Shown: piece by piece, positions 48,701 to 61,088 of the stretch
How the letters are laid out: every line of letters starts with the position of its first letter
Numbering within the stretch: position 1 is the stretch's first letter
From: Angiostrongylus vasorum
Lineage: Eukaryota > Nematoda > Chromadorea > Rhabditida > Metastrongylidae
NCBI GenBank assembly: GCA_018806985.1
Contig: JADANN010000005.1
Span: 1 to 64,000, forward strand
Direction of reading: 5' to 3'
Length of the DNA stretch: 64,000 nt
Program-made: the position numbers and the translations under genes
Notes under the pieces: model-generated
The model's input: the letters and a program-made list of their open reading frames with translations, nothing else
The model's database searches: none
Told to the model about the DNA's origin: nothing

Positions 48701-50100
48701 TAAATGGGATGAACAAAAAAAGGCACCCAGAAAACCTCGAAATTCAACACGACTTTCAACAGATCATAAATACATTGCAAAGCATTTTTTGATTTTTTCT
48801 GGATTCCAGCGACACCTGTGTCATAGTGGAGTTTGGATAAGGAGTAGTAGTACTCGCCACTGTACTGATTTTTTAGATTTCAGCCATAAAATACTAGAGA
48901 TTACAGATATCGGTGATGTGTGCGAGAGGAAGAAAGGTTAGTGGCAAGTTGCCGAGTAAGGGGGACACATGCGATGCTATCGTCAGCTGCCCGGATACCT
49001 TCTGATCGATCGGCGTTACTCGGTTTTTGACATCAGTGCCAGCATCCATTCATTATCAGTTGACAATCGTCCATTACATTGTTTCCTCTAGCGCTGCCTC
49101 ATTCAGTGCCGCCAAAGAACAATCTCGTGTTCAAAATAAATCAACCTGATTAGTTCCGTCCTTCCCTTCTTACAATAAATAATTACCTCTTGCAAAGTGG
49201 AATCTATACCAAAAAATTTTGAGCTCGCTATGAGTCGTAGTTTTTGCGAGCATCTCCAAGCGATAAATAACGGTCCTTTGGTTATCCCAGACATCATTAA
49301 GCGTTTCCAGAGAAAAAAAATATGAGCAGGTCAAATCACTGCTTACTTACTAGTATATCAAGAGGGTAGACGTAAGTATGGGTGATGTGTACACATAACC
49401 TCGACCAAGTAGTGACTAGTGTCACCGAGGTCTGCGCATCCACCGTAGCAGTATCCTATCCAAGCACTCTCTCCTTCGACCCCTCACTTGCTCCGCCCTT
49501 CGCCACCACCAGGCCATTAACCGCCCCCTCCCGCCACACGTCGTAAATCAAAAAATTCGGCAACTTACCACGCCATAAATTACTGACGGACCACTTCCGA
49601 TTGGGTGGCATACTGTACTCAATCGGAAGGTTCCAATCTTCTACCGTATTCGTTGACGTAGTACTTGCTTATTAATGATCTGCGTCGTACCATTATAGTC
49701 AAAATGTTGTTAAGTGGTGAGTGTTAAGACCATAGCATTTTTCTAATATATTCAGCTTATTTGCGCAAAATCGATGGCTTGAATTGCTGCATAATATACA
49801 TCAGTGACACAGTAATACATCGTCTTTGCTGAATTTGATAACCGGCTTAACTACGCCGGTTTTTGCCGACCATCAGACCGCGTTATCTTCAGAATGTGTC
49901 GAAAATTCCTCACACTGTAGCCAACACATGTGCATATGCATGTGTGCTTGTTAACACTACAATATCGTGGAAAATGGAATTAGTAGTCGCTAAGCCTCTC
50001 ATAAAATGCAAGGAGGAATTATAATCACAAACCATATCGCACTGACATATTTACTCTATCAAAGAAACACTGCCGTGTCTTTACAGCTCATCTCGTCTCA
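45730..50100. other. Gene-poor stretch
   Basis: About 4.4 kb without a recognisable exon, RNA or family A/B repeat. One possible element is listed separately (48941-49571). The frame at 48027-48305 (minus) lacks motifs and splice support. Confidence 0.4.
48941..49571. mobile_element. Candidate short element with 15-bp terminal inverted repeats
   Basis: GTGGCAAGTTGCCGA (48941-48955) and TCGGCAACTTACCAC (49557-49571) are inverted copies with one mismatch, 631 bases apart end to end. The interior includes a C-rich stretch (49490-49540) and no ORF. I see no clear target-site duplication, so this may be chance pairing. Confidence 0.3.
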
Positions 50101-50106
50101 CTGACA

Positions 50107-53100
50107 ATGGTTCATCTTCTGGCTATCGTTGTAATGACGCTACAAGCCATTATACTCACACCGGAAACCGAAGCAGCACATGGGAGTAAGTTGTAGTCTT
50201 ATATATTTCCCTTCTGATTCTATCCGCAATATTGTCCATCAAGAATCTGTTGTAAGATCATATCCATATTATTAAACAGGCGGATTCGCCTCGGGACTTG
50301 TGTAATTTCTGTGTACACGTCACTGAAAATAGTTAGACTTAGCACGAGTTTGTGTCTAGTATCCCTTTGTAACTCATCCTTTTGCTAATCATACTCTTGC
50401 GGACGCTAATGTTGCCACATTTTTTCGATGCGCACTTGACCCGTTGTCAATGTCAAGTATCAATTCTCCATATATACCTCTGTTGTCGTTGATACCCATC
50501 TACATGCATGTTTTTTTATTGATTGAACGCTTAGAACCTCTAGGCTTTGTAGGAGATTTTGCATAGAATGCGTTACAATGCGCGTTAAATCTCTAAGAAG
50601 ATTTTTTTCCACTTGGTAGACTACTATTTGATGTACGCTTACTTTTTTCCAAGAATTAGATGATTTGATTTGAAATGCATTTGCATTTACGTAGCGACGC
50701 AATACGTTCAAATTTGGTAGCACTCGCGATTTGAGTGACGTTTTGATCCCACCGTATCTGAAATGGAAATGGACCTATCGATGGCATCAAAAGACGTCCC
50801 ACACCAGCAGCAAGCAAATTTGCATAAAATTCGTCCCTATCTTAGTGCTGAGAATCAGTGTGTTGAAAGGATGCAAAAATTGGGCAAAACAATTAAAGGG
50901 CACAGATTGGGCTGTTATCGTGACAGAAGCAGGAACAGCATCAGCAGGCAGAAACACTTAACTCACATTTGCAATTAACGGATAGCACACTTGGTCGTGA
51001 CACGAGAAAAGACGTATAATTGGGAGCGTAGTCCGTAATTAGCATATACGTCCATGATGCAAGAAACAAGTGATTTCCTCTATTTAGCGAAGGGATGTGT
51101 AGTGCTAAAAAGGCTTCTTTTTCCTCATCATTTGATGATTGATGAATATAATTCGTAACAAAAAATGACTATGTGATGAATCTACTTCTTCGCGATAATG
51201 CATCTATGCTTAAACTAAACGTACTGGTTTCTTTTTACACAAACTGCTTTCTCAAGCAATACTTACCCAAAGGTTTTACAACACCAGATATTAACAGTGA
51301 CAGAAGTTGAGTCTCACCGTTCTGATTCATCCTCACATGTGTCCTCAAATCCATGCAGTATAGTTTCTTTTTTTTTAAATCATAGAGATCTAAGCGTATA
51401 GGTGGTTAATCGAAAAGGTAAGGCTGTTAACCTTGATGTTAGTGAGCATCATATTCTCTTCGCTATCTCCGTATGACATCCTTGCTTCTAATGACAATCC
51501 CTCTCGACCATTGTGACGTTGACATGTGCATACCGTACCACGATCATCATTATTGATACGCCAACCGCTGCAAAATTCTATATGCTAAATTTATTCGCCG
51601 ATGATTGAATATAGCACAGTATTCATCTATCCAAAGTTAACTACAACCACGTATTTCTTCAGTAGATTGAATGGACGGGAAAGTGTCGTAGGTTTGCGGA
51701 CGATGACGATGGCCACACGATCTCCGATTACACCTATTCTATCGTCCACCCTAAGCAATTAGTGCAAGCTTCCGCGACTGCCAGCTGTGTTTAGTCACGA
51801 TGTTTATTCGTTGAGAAGGAGACGGAAGGCTACAGTTGGCAGAAAACTCTCATAGTCATGTAAATATTTAAATTATTCAAACTATGATCAATTTTACTAG
51901 TTCGACGACTCCATGAGTGACTAACATGGTTGGAAAACAACATATTTCGACCATGGGGTGCTTGAAATTGACTACAGATTTTTTTGCTTCATGACATCAA
52001 TAGCCTGATCTTGTTCAAATGGTTTAATTCACGATGAACTACTGCATTCGATTATTTTCTGTGTTCGGTTAGTTTCAAAATTATCAAGAAATGTACTCAC
52101 ATTGGGTAGCTTTCCTTTGAGTCTTGTGTTGCTCAAAGGTTCTTATTTTTGGCACTGGTTAAATCCTGACAAGCTAACACTTTTTTTTGTTTTTGTCTTT
52201 ATGTTGCGTGAAGTTAAGTGCTTTCGACGCTAATGATAAGAATCCTTTATTTCATCCCAAGGTCCAGTCTCACTGAATTTGTCTTCATATTTATTTTTCC
52301 TTAGAATTTCAGAAGTAAGTGGTTCTTTCATGTTTTATTGCCTATACAGACTGCAGACTTTTCTGAAAGCCTAACATAGTTGCTATGCCGATGATGGCGG
52401 GTTTCCTGATGTAATTGCACTTCACCACGCCAATCTTCGTTTCATCATAATGTATGTCTGCTTAATAATGCGTAATAGAACTCCTCGGCGTAGTAGCAGC
52501 AACGCTGGAGTGTTTTCGAATTGTATAAAATGCTCGAGAACTCCGTCAATGCTTTCCTTAATATTTCGAGCAATAGCTGAATGCTGCCGATTCTCACGCA
52601 TCCTGGAATCTTTTCATGAGAACATATCATAAAACAAGCGATTATATGAAACATGACTCAAGCTTTAACAATATTATAAACTCATAGTTGTAGGCAAGAA
52701 TCTGAGGGTTTTTTTTCTAGAACTTATCTACTACATCCTGCAGGGACGCTGAGTCTCATCAAGTGATTAAGATACTGTGACCTCGCACGACTGAAATCCG
52801 AACTCACCTCCCTCATCTTACCCCCGCCTCTGCTGCCATATTTCTTGAGAGGATTATATGTAGGATTGTACCTGGTCGCCACACACACCTGTGCGACATC
52901 GAATCCACCAGCGATGTCGAACAATATCTCTGTCGTCGTTGAGTTAATAGCGAGCTGACTGCCTGTTATAGTGTCTCTGGGGAACAAACGATAATCCTTG
53001 CAGAAATCATGGGATTGGAACTTACTTCAACTTCTAATTTTACTTACCCTACAATTCATCCTCATTGACATAGTCTCCTTCCACACTAACATATGAGAGC

Positions 53101-56100
53101 CTACTAACCAAAAATTGGGTCAACAACAAATTGTTTTCTCCTAGAATTTGTCATTGAAAAACTTTGCTTTTCTCCTTCAGTATTTGGTTAATCCATTTTC
53201 ACACCGTGCCTCTAGAATACAAAAAATACGCTTTCAGTTTGACCAATGCAATTGTATTCGAAGCCTTGTGGTTAAATACGGTTTTTTTAGTGAGTTTAAT
53301 TGAAAGTAAAATTGGCGTTTGACGTCTGTTGATTTAAACCTATAATGCTAAACACAGTTCATCGTTTGCTGTTAGTAACGCTGCGACTTTTTTCCCGGAT
53401 ATTGAATGTACGATAACTATGGCGTAAGTCGTCGCCGAAGGACTAGCCCTGAGAATCCTAAGCCATCACAAGTACCGGATAAGCATTGTGGGAGGTTGAA
53501 AAGCGTATTTGCGGGAACATAGTGATTATCCGTACAATTGGTAGAGGAAGGGTTAGCGATTCGTTGCGTCACCACAGCGATATCAGGGATCAGAATGGCA
53601 TAGTTGACCACTAGATACCGGATGAGGACCTGAGAAAAACAGCATATGGTGGATTAGTTCACCACAGAGAAAACTATCTCAGAAAGGAAAATCGTATGCT
53701 ACTTCAACACCCCTTTTAGGGATGGGGAATAAGTCTGTCCAGTGTATGCTCGATATTTTGCATAGTTGTATTCTTTGATTTCCAATAAGACAAAGTCCGA
53801 AACCATTGTTGATAGACTTTTTTTCTATGAGAACAACGCCAAAGGGAGTAAGAAAAGACGGATCGAAGTGTTAGAAAAATAGCAGCCTCCGTAAAATATG
53901 TAGCATGAAAATATCTCACTAGTGGTCTATTTCTATATTATGAGGTATACTCACTCACATCACAGAACTTGACTATTTTTGGCAAATCTAACTGTGGTAC
54001 CGAGTATTTCAAGTGCAGAGTGGAATTAGCGAGCATAGAGCGTGTGGTATAAACATACGTAGCCAAGAATACTCTAGAAACGCGGTAGAAATGGGAATCA
54101 TCTCATATCTTCACTTACAGCCAGAAGTATTTCCAAGTGTCCTGCGTTCTTTTTTTGAATTCTGCAGTATATACCGCCAGCATTTCGACAGTTGTAATGA
54201 TGCATTCGTATACAAATACTGTGCTGAAATGGTGGAATCTGCTAGGCTTTTTTCAGATTTTCCCCCAGGGAAATACTCTTTGATCCAGCATGAGGCGAAA
54301 AGACGCGCTTAGAGTCACTAATCAGTGCTTGAATATTACGGATGATTGGATGCGCTAATCGAGTGCAGAGATATACGACGATAAGCCTCTCAGTCGGAAA
54401 GCCGAGCAGGAATCCAGTCAAGCGCAATTCTCAGCCCTTTCTAGTCCACTCTACCCTAGTCGATCATCTCCAATTTGCGTCCAAATTTAATACGGAAATA
54501 GCAAGTAGGATGCGAACAGCGACTATATGTATTGCATGAAAGCGTCGCTGATGAAAGAAAAATGAAAGCATCAAATTTTTAAATGATTAGATATATTGAG
54601 CGAACGTATTGTTGTTGCAATACATGAGAAATTGTAGAAACGAACGAAAGTAGAAAGGAAATCTTTCCACGTAGAAGTAATAGTGCTGTATTCCAACCTT
54701 TATTCTAAAGTGTTTTTTAACATTTTCATTAGCGATCCTCTTGAAGTAATGGCATGATGAAACGACTCATGAAATGTAGCTGTCGCTTTCCTATAGACCA
54801 GGCTTCTAGTATATCTTGAATAGTTGGAAGTGGAGAAGTGTCTGATGGAGATTGTGCGAAACTAGGAAATTTGATGAAAAAGTCTATAAGCATGTTTTAG
54901 CAAATCCTGATCCAATGCACTTGTCATTTCTACCGAATTGGTTGGAAGAACCATGATAGTGAGAAACAAAAGTTCAGCGGCAAAAGTGCAATCGAAAAAA
55001 TTCTATGAATAAAAAGTTGTGGAACAAAACCACGCAATCCGCCTAATAGTCGTAGTTTTTTTTTCACTCATTCTTTTCAGTGCCTCCGAAGATGTTGTTA
55101 GATGTGGAACGGAAATTTCGTATACCACTTGGGCAGAAACAATTTAAACTCGTTTGCCCGGTGATTACCAATGACAAAGATATGCTTATGATACAATGGA
55201 CGAAAAATGGTGAACAGGTATTGTGTATATTAACCATTTTCTAAAAGTATTCTACTTTTATTCAGTAGACATGAAGTCTTCAAGGCAACGATTGCTTCAC
55301 AATGGCTAACGTTTGGGAGAACTTCCTCATCTTCAAAGTTGTTTTGGAGAGAGTTAACATGAGATAACAACTTCATGGCACCCCATTAGCAAAAAAAAAG
55401 TAGTTATCAGTCGATGCCGCGGTTGACAAGGAATTGGCCTTGATAATTATATGTTAATAGATGGAAGCATAGCGAAATTCCATAGTAATCCGTATGAGGA
55501 TGTCGCTACTCATAGGTGCAAAGCATTCGGTTGCTGAGTTCAAATATTTTGGTCCTAAAACCCTTGAAACCAATTCATTAACTTACTTACTATGAAATGT
55601 AGTCGGCGCATTTTTTGCGAAGTTGTTGCGTACTCATTGTTCGTGTTTTGTTCGCATTTGCGCTCAGACGACGATAATCCATCATTGTCACATTGAATGC
55701 CTCTACCCACGGAAAACCACTAGAACCCTATTATGGACGTCGCTTGAGGGGCACACGAGAGGAAAGACTGGAAAGACATTTCGCAATCGTGCTCTCAAAT
55801 ATAGACACTTTATCGATTGAGGAAAGAACAAGATACGGAATGCCGAATTATGTTTTGTTGTTTAGGTAGAATGGGATTCACGTTACAAACTGGCAAAAGA
55901 TGATCGTGAATTGAGAATGAAGATGGTCCGACTCGATGACAGCGGCAGGTATCAATGTCAGGCCACAAATGGATTCGGACATCGAACGGTTGACTTCACA
56001 GTACATGTTTACGGTAAGAAATTTTATACTGTTTATTTGTAGCCTAATAACGGGATCCTTGAAGATGATCGTTGACAAGGTTTCGTAGAAATCACTTTGA

Positions 56101-59100
56101 AGATGACTCTTATTATTCTAACGGTTTTTGATCACCTAAAACTGTTCAAGAAAATCAAAAATCTCAGTACATGAGTTGTACATAAGCTTGCCAATAATTT
56201 TTTGCTGATCCAAAGTCTATAAATTTCCGAACTCCCCTATAATTTCTTGCGTGTTCTCTGATTATGAATCCCTAATCATTCTCATCGTAGATCCCTCTGA
56301 GGAAGCGCTATCGCTCAAGGATGCCATTGTGCTTGCCAACTCAAGTGAGTCATTTTTGAGTGTTGTGCACTGTAATTAATGATTATGCAACACCGAATGC
56401 AACAAAAATGACGATAATTAGGGGACATCAGACTGGATGACAGCATCTGTTCTTATCAACTTCCACTGGCATTCAGTCAGTGTCTTAGCTATTGATTATG
56501 CCATTACATTAATTCAAGCCCTTGCAGAATGTCTCAAGTTCATTCTCGTTTCAAAAACCTTAAGTAGTAGCTCCCCCCAAATATCTGCATGAATGTAGCT
56601 CAATTTTCCTTTTATTTGAATGGCAATCTCAAAAAGAAGTGTTCTACAAATGTGGCTTGCAATTCGCTTTATTTTAAAGCATCTGCTCCGGCTTGGTTGA
56701 TCGACATGAACCTCGATTGGTCCTCTCCTATGCAAATCAACCGTGGTGGACGTATGGAACTGCGATGTCCGGCGCGTGGGAATCCACTGCCGGAAATCCG
56801 CTGGTACAAAAACAACATACGGATCACAAATGGCTAGCGAATTTTATTTTGTTTTGGTTTGCAGTAGTTTGAAAACGTTAAAGTGATCCAGTGGGATTGT
56901 ATTTTTAACATAGTGGTCATTTTCGTGCTGAAATATATTGGGATTTCGTGTTTTCTTCAAGGATATCCTTTGTTAAAGAAATAGTTCGACTGTGACAAAA
57001 TAATTGTTTTAACAGATGAATTATACGCATGTGATGCGAATTTTTGTAAAATTATATAAATCCCTCTATAATGCTGAGGTATTTGCAAAACTCCGAACCA
57101 CAGGTGTCTGCGGTGAGGAACGAACGCGCTATTGTCCTTTTCGGGGAGTAACGCGTTCACCACCACACCATGCGAGTCCTTCGTTTCGCCTGTCTCTCAG
57201 CTAGTTCTATCGATCTTTTGCCCTCAGCAATCACCCGTCAGCAATTATATGAATCGTTGGAAATCATGTAGCTTTTCTTCCACCTCAAATCCCAAATTTT
57301 CAGTTTTGCGTTTTAGAAGTTCATTCCAACATTGTGAGCCAATTGACTTTATGGGGCTAATTTGATTACGGTATAGATGATTTACTTATAACGTTGTTGT
57401 CGAGCCTTCGACAACAACACTAGCGTAGAAGCTTTCGTTGCCAGTAGCTAATATAAAAGAGCAGGCTTATCGCTTAAGTTTTACTTTTGTTTTGTCTTTT
57501 CATACTAGATCAGGTGAAGCTATATATGTAATGTATTAGAAAAGGTTATTCATGGAAAAGGCTTCTCTTCTAGCTGTTTGCTAAAAATCCTATTCATTTA
57601 AGAGTCTCCAGCACACATAGCCGCATACATAGTGGACCCAGCGGGCCTAGATGACTCTGGTGAATATCGTTGCGTTCTCGAAAATCGTCTTGGTTCGATT
57701 GAGGCAATTTTCAAGGTGACTGTCGGTGATTTCTTTGATGACGGTAAACGACTGGGTGTTAGTGAAGGCGGAGCAGTAAGTATTTTCTATCTTTTTCCCT
57801 CTGCTTGTAATGTTTTGAATGTGAGATACTGATGGCGTTCCAGGACCAAGTGCCAGAACCGATCATTGACCAGCCGTATAACACTACGGTTAGAGTTGGG
57901 CACACAGCTCAATTCCTGTGCAAGGCCAAGTCGACTCAAAGTCCACTCATAAAGGTTTTTCTAACTGATCATAGTTATACATGTATTGTTATTTTTTCTT
58001 CATGAGGTGGTGAGAGCTCTATGTATCAAAAAGGTTGGTAAAGAAATTTAGCACAGTGATGACCACGCCGGTAAACCGTGTCCTAGAGCGTGCCTACTTT
58101 ATATCCACATATTGCAACTCGTCCTGAACTTCATTTTTTGAAGCGAGAATCGCTAACATCTTTACATATTTGTCTCCAAGGCATAAACTAGTCCGTTGCA
58201 ATGGAATGTTAACTTGCTGGAATCCAAGAATAGTTCTCTTTTCATTGAGGATTGTATTTTGAAGGCTTTGAACAAATGGAATTTCTCCAGCATTTCTTTT
58301 CTACACCCTGCAGCACAGAATGCGTCGTTGGTGTTGGCGGCTGCTTCACTTGATTTTAAAATCTGACAGAATTTTTTGAACCTGCTTTTTTATTAAGTGT
58401 GAACTCTAAAATTTTAGAATGATAATGGTGCTTAGAAAATTTCGATGTTTTTCAAAAAAAAGGGAACGAAGAATCTCCTTATAGTTTCGAAGTCCTCAAA
58501 TCACCAAGTGCTCCATTTATTGAAAAATTACCGGGAAATGCTCAAAAATTCGTACATCCGTAGTATTTTATAGAAGAATAACTGTCGAAATTTGTTTAGA
58601 AAATTAAAACACATTTCCTGAGTAGGAATTTTCCGATTTAGTGGCTAAAAGAGATCGAAGATCCCGTGGCGGTTCGACATCGGGATCCGAACGCGACTGT
58701 CGTGAATGCCAGTGGAATGCACCTTTTGGTGCTGGAACAAGCTCAAGTCGAAACGGTATCACGAGAAGATGCTGAACATCTCTATACGAATCGCCTTGTC
58801 ATTCCCATGGTAAATAGACTAATACATGCTCGTCCGACTTTTAAGGACGATTTATGCAAAGGAAACGTGGTTTTAGGTGACAAAAAGAGCACGCGGGCCG
58901 GTATATTTGTGTTGTCACAAGCACACAAGGACATATCGTATACAAGACCGCTCAGCTCAATGTTATTACTGGTGAGTGTTGGTTGGTAATCAGGAGTTTA
59001 TTTTTTTTGGAGCCTCAGGACTGCATATTGTTTCAAATATGTTTGGTTTTGTTTAGCTTACGATTTTGGCTCGTTCGGTCTCGGTATGGATAACTTTTGG

Positions 59101-61088
59101 TATTTTGTTATACCAGTCGCAATCCTTTTTATTGGATTGGTTCTTGGAGCCATTTCCTGGCTGCGGTGTAATCAAGAGGTGAACTTCATTCGCATATTTA
59201 TTTTCAAACCTTGAAAGAATATACGTTAGTCATATGAGAGAATAATTGAAGAACTGTATCGGTGGTGCGTAAATTTTTGAAGGATCTCATTTTCAGCCTT
59301 CTTCTCCAATATGCCTGTCGAGTAAGCCTCCACCTCCACCTCGGATTCCTCCTCCAATAGCTCCGGCCGAGTACCCTCAAAATGTTCATCAGTTCAACCA
59401 AGAATGTGCCATTGATAAGACGAGGTAGAAGAAAAAAGAGCGAATAGGAATCATTATTTATGCAGAAAAAATAGCGAAATATCATGTTGATATGATGAAA
59501 GCAATTCTTTTGCGGTTGTCATTTTTTTTTATCGTTTTTACTTATGAAATTACTTAAGGTCACCAATTATTCTAAACAATTCGATGTTCCATCAGAAGTA
59601 TCCGATGGGCATCGCGACGTTGGATCGCAATAACATTCAACGAGCACAACGAGGTAATCAATCACATTTTAATGCGACTAATCCGTGCCAACCGATAGAG
59701 GAGTGCGTTCACTCATTCCATGTGTTCATTCGCTTACCCGTCGACGGGACCAACACTTTCAACAGTCACAATCACAACTTGAAATTATGATATGTTTGGT
59801 AATTAACAATAGACATGAGCAGTAGTTTTATTTGCTTAAGCGCTTATCCAATTCGCATCGTTTTCTGTTATTTTGGCAAACTGTACCGGTTTACCTTCTC
59901 ATTTTAGCTAAACATGATTTGACTTTTTTAAAGCATTTTTTCGCTTATCCTCGGCTTGGACAATCAATATATCTTTTTTAAGATTGTTCAGCTCACAGGA
60001 TGTTGTTAGGCGAAGGGGCCGATACGTTATAAAAAAATAAAGCTCTCCGCGTTGATCAATCCATGAGGGATGCGCCATGCATTCGACTTCATTAAGCATC
60101 GTTTGAAAGTGACTGAATGCATATCTGGCTTTTGCAATGACTCCCGGTAGCCTACCGATGTGTATCGAGCCAGTGCTGCTATCCTCCCAGACAAGTCTGG
60201 CACCAATTTGCCGACCCCGGAGGGATGGAAGGCTTGGTGAGTCATGGGGGCGGGCATAGATCCCACGTGCGTTTTGCAGGGCGCCTCCGACCACTGTGTC
60301 ACACGCACCCCACCCGATATGTTAGACGAATAAAAATAACTATGTGTAAGCCGAGCAATCAAAGATATAATAATTTCAAATAGTTTTCGTACACTTTCTG
60401 TCCAGTTATTACATCGTTTTCCTATTGATGATTAAAGGAAAGTCTACTTTTTGAAAGACAAAGTACTTAACGTCAAGTCTTATTGAATAAGGTGAAAGAG
60501 GAGATTTAAAAAGTCCACTACGGGAAAAAAATGAAAAGAAACTGGTGTTGGTTTGTCAATATCATAGAGACAGGTCGTCGTTGCAGTGATCCCATCTCGA
60601 TGATGTTCACCGCCGTACTTGTTTAGGTATTGACGAGTCGAACTTGTACGATAATAGCTCACCACAGCCCTATTGGACTCAACCGATGATGCATCGACCG
60701 ATTTCCAGCTCCATTTACACGGCGAATTCCGGCAATTATCGAACATTAGAGGTGATAAGTTCTCTAATTGTCGTTCAACATTCGAAATATCCTTCACTAC
60801 GGTCTGTAAGACGCTGTCGAGGCGAAAATTACACCCTTTAATTTTACCGTAGCTTCATATTTAAGGTTACGTTACTGAAATCACACAATTGATTTTAACT
60901 TTTTTTCCATACATGGCCACTTATAAGTGTGATTTTTACGTTGTCATTTGAGTAATTGCGATCGATAACGATTATAGTAGGGCAACTTCCGCTTTTAGGT
61001 TGGCAATCCTCGTACTCGAAATTATCCATCGATGTGCAGCAATGAGTATCTAGAACAGAAACAACCGTTTATTACCTACAAACATTGA
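50107..61088 (+). CDS. FGFRL1-like receptor: three Ig domains, one membrane span
   Basis: Fourteen exons: 50107-50185, 55081-55217, 55866-56013, 56291-56344, 56680-56832, 57603-57775, 57844-57954, 58642-58809, 58877-58971, 59057-59178, 59297-59424, 59559-59653, 60668-60751 and 61000-61088, about 544 residues. Exon 1 encodes a signal peptide (MVHLLAIVVMTLQAIILTPE). Ig1 (exons 2-3) has QFKLVCPV, IQWTKNG and DDSGRYQCQATNGFG; Ig2 (5-6) MELRCPARGNPLPEIRWYKN and DDSGEYRCVLENRLG; Ig3 (7-9) AQFLCKAK, IKWLKEIEDP and HAGRYICVV. Exon 10 holds the span (WYFVIPVAILFIGLVLGAIS), exon 11 a proline-rich motif (SSKPPPPPRIPPP). No kinase domain follows, as in FGFRL1, which binds FGF and acts at the cell surface. 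Problems: a one-base frame break in exon 9 (58882-58886) and a GC instead of GT donor after exon 5. Exons 12-14 rest on phase alone. Confidence 0.85.
52440..54540 (-). CDS. Possible antisense gene inside intron 1 of the FGFRL1-like gene
   Basis: Several minus-strand stretches have splice-like ends. About 54209-54100 follows acceptor CCATTTCAG, reads TVFVYECIITTVEMLAVYTA and ends at donor CT|GTAAGTG. About 53632-53465 follows TTTTTCTCAG and reads VLIRYLVVNYAILIPDIAVV, then a Cys-containing segment. About 52976-52812 reads DTITGSQLAINSTTTEILFD and ends near donor GGG|GTAAGA. About 52607-52440 contains NRQHSAIARNIKESIDGVLE. Two are membrane-like. I could not join them into one proven model or name a family; a multi-pass receptor is one possibility, a decayed gene another. 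Confidence 0.3.
55290..55345 (+). repeat. Fragment of the GGCTAACGTTT dispersed repeat
   Basis: TTCACAATGGCTAACGTTTG followed by CTTCCTCATCTTCAAAG resembles the repeats near 27560 and 39785. It lies in intron 2 of the FGFRL1-like gene. Confidence 0.4.
57096..57245 (+). mobile_element. Solo arm of the fold-back element in an intron
   Basis: Matches one arm of the element at 24529-24834: AACCACAGGTGTCTGCGGTG, then GGGGAGTAACGCGTTCACC, ACCACACCATGCGAG, CTTCGTTTCGCCTGTC and the TATCGATCTTTTGCC segment. It lies in the intron between exons 5 and 6 of the FGFRL1-like gene, the same intron whose donor looks non-canonical. Confidence 0.75.
57393..57418. other. Perfect 11-bp hairpin
   Basis: GTTGTTGTCGA, a four-base loop GCCT, then TCGACAACAAC. 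It lies in the same intron, about 150 bases after the solo repeat arm. No function is evident. Confidence 0.5.
60030..60312 (-). repeat. tRNA-derived SINE, full-length copy
   Basis: On the minus strand the head reads GGGTGCGTGTGACACAGTGG (A box) and GTGGGATCTATGCC (weak B box). The body has CACCAAGCCTTCCATCCCTC, CTTGTCTGGGAGGATAGCAG and TCGATACACATCGGTAGGC, and ends CATCCCTCATGGATTGATCA then AGAGCTTTAT. It lies between exons 12 and 13 of the FGFRL1-like model, antisense to the gene. Confidence 0.87.

Noticed and set aside
59584..59790. A separate short gene starting with the ATG at 59584
   Set aside because: The same frame is reached by an upstream acceptor at 59557-59558 in the correct phase from exon 11 of the FGFRL1-like gene, and a donor at 59654 ends it in phase for the next exon.
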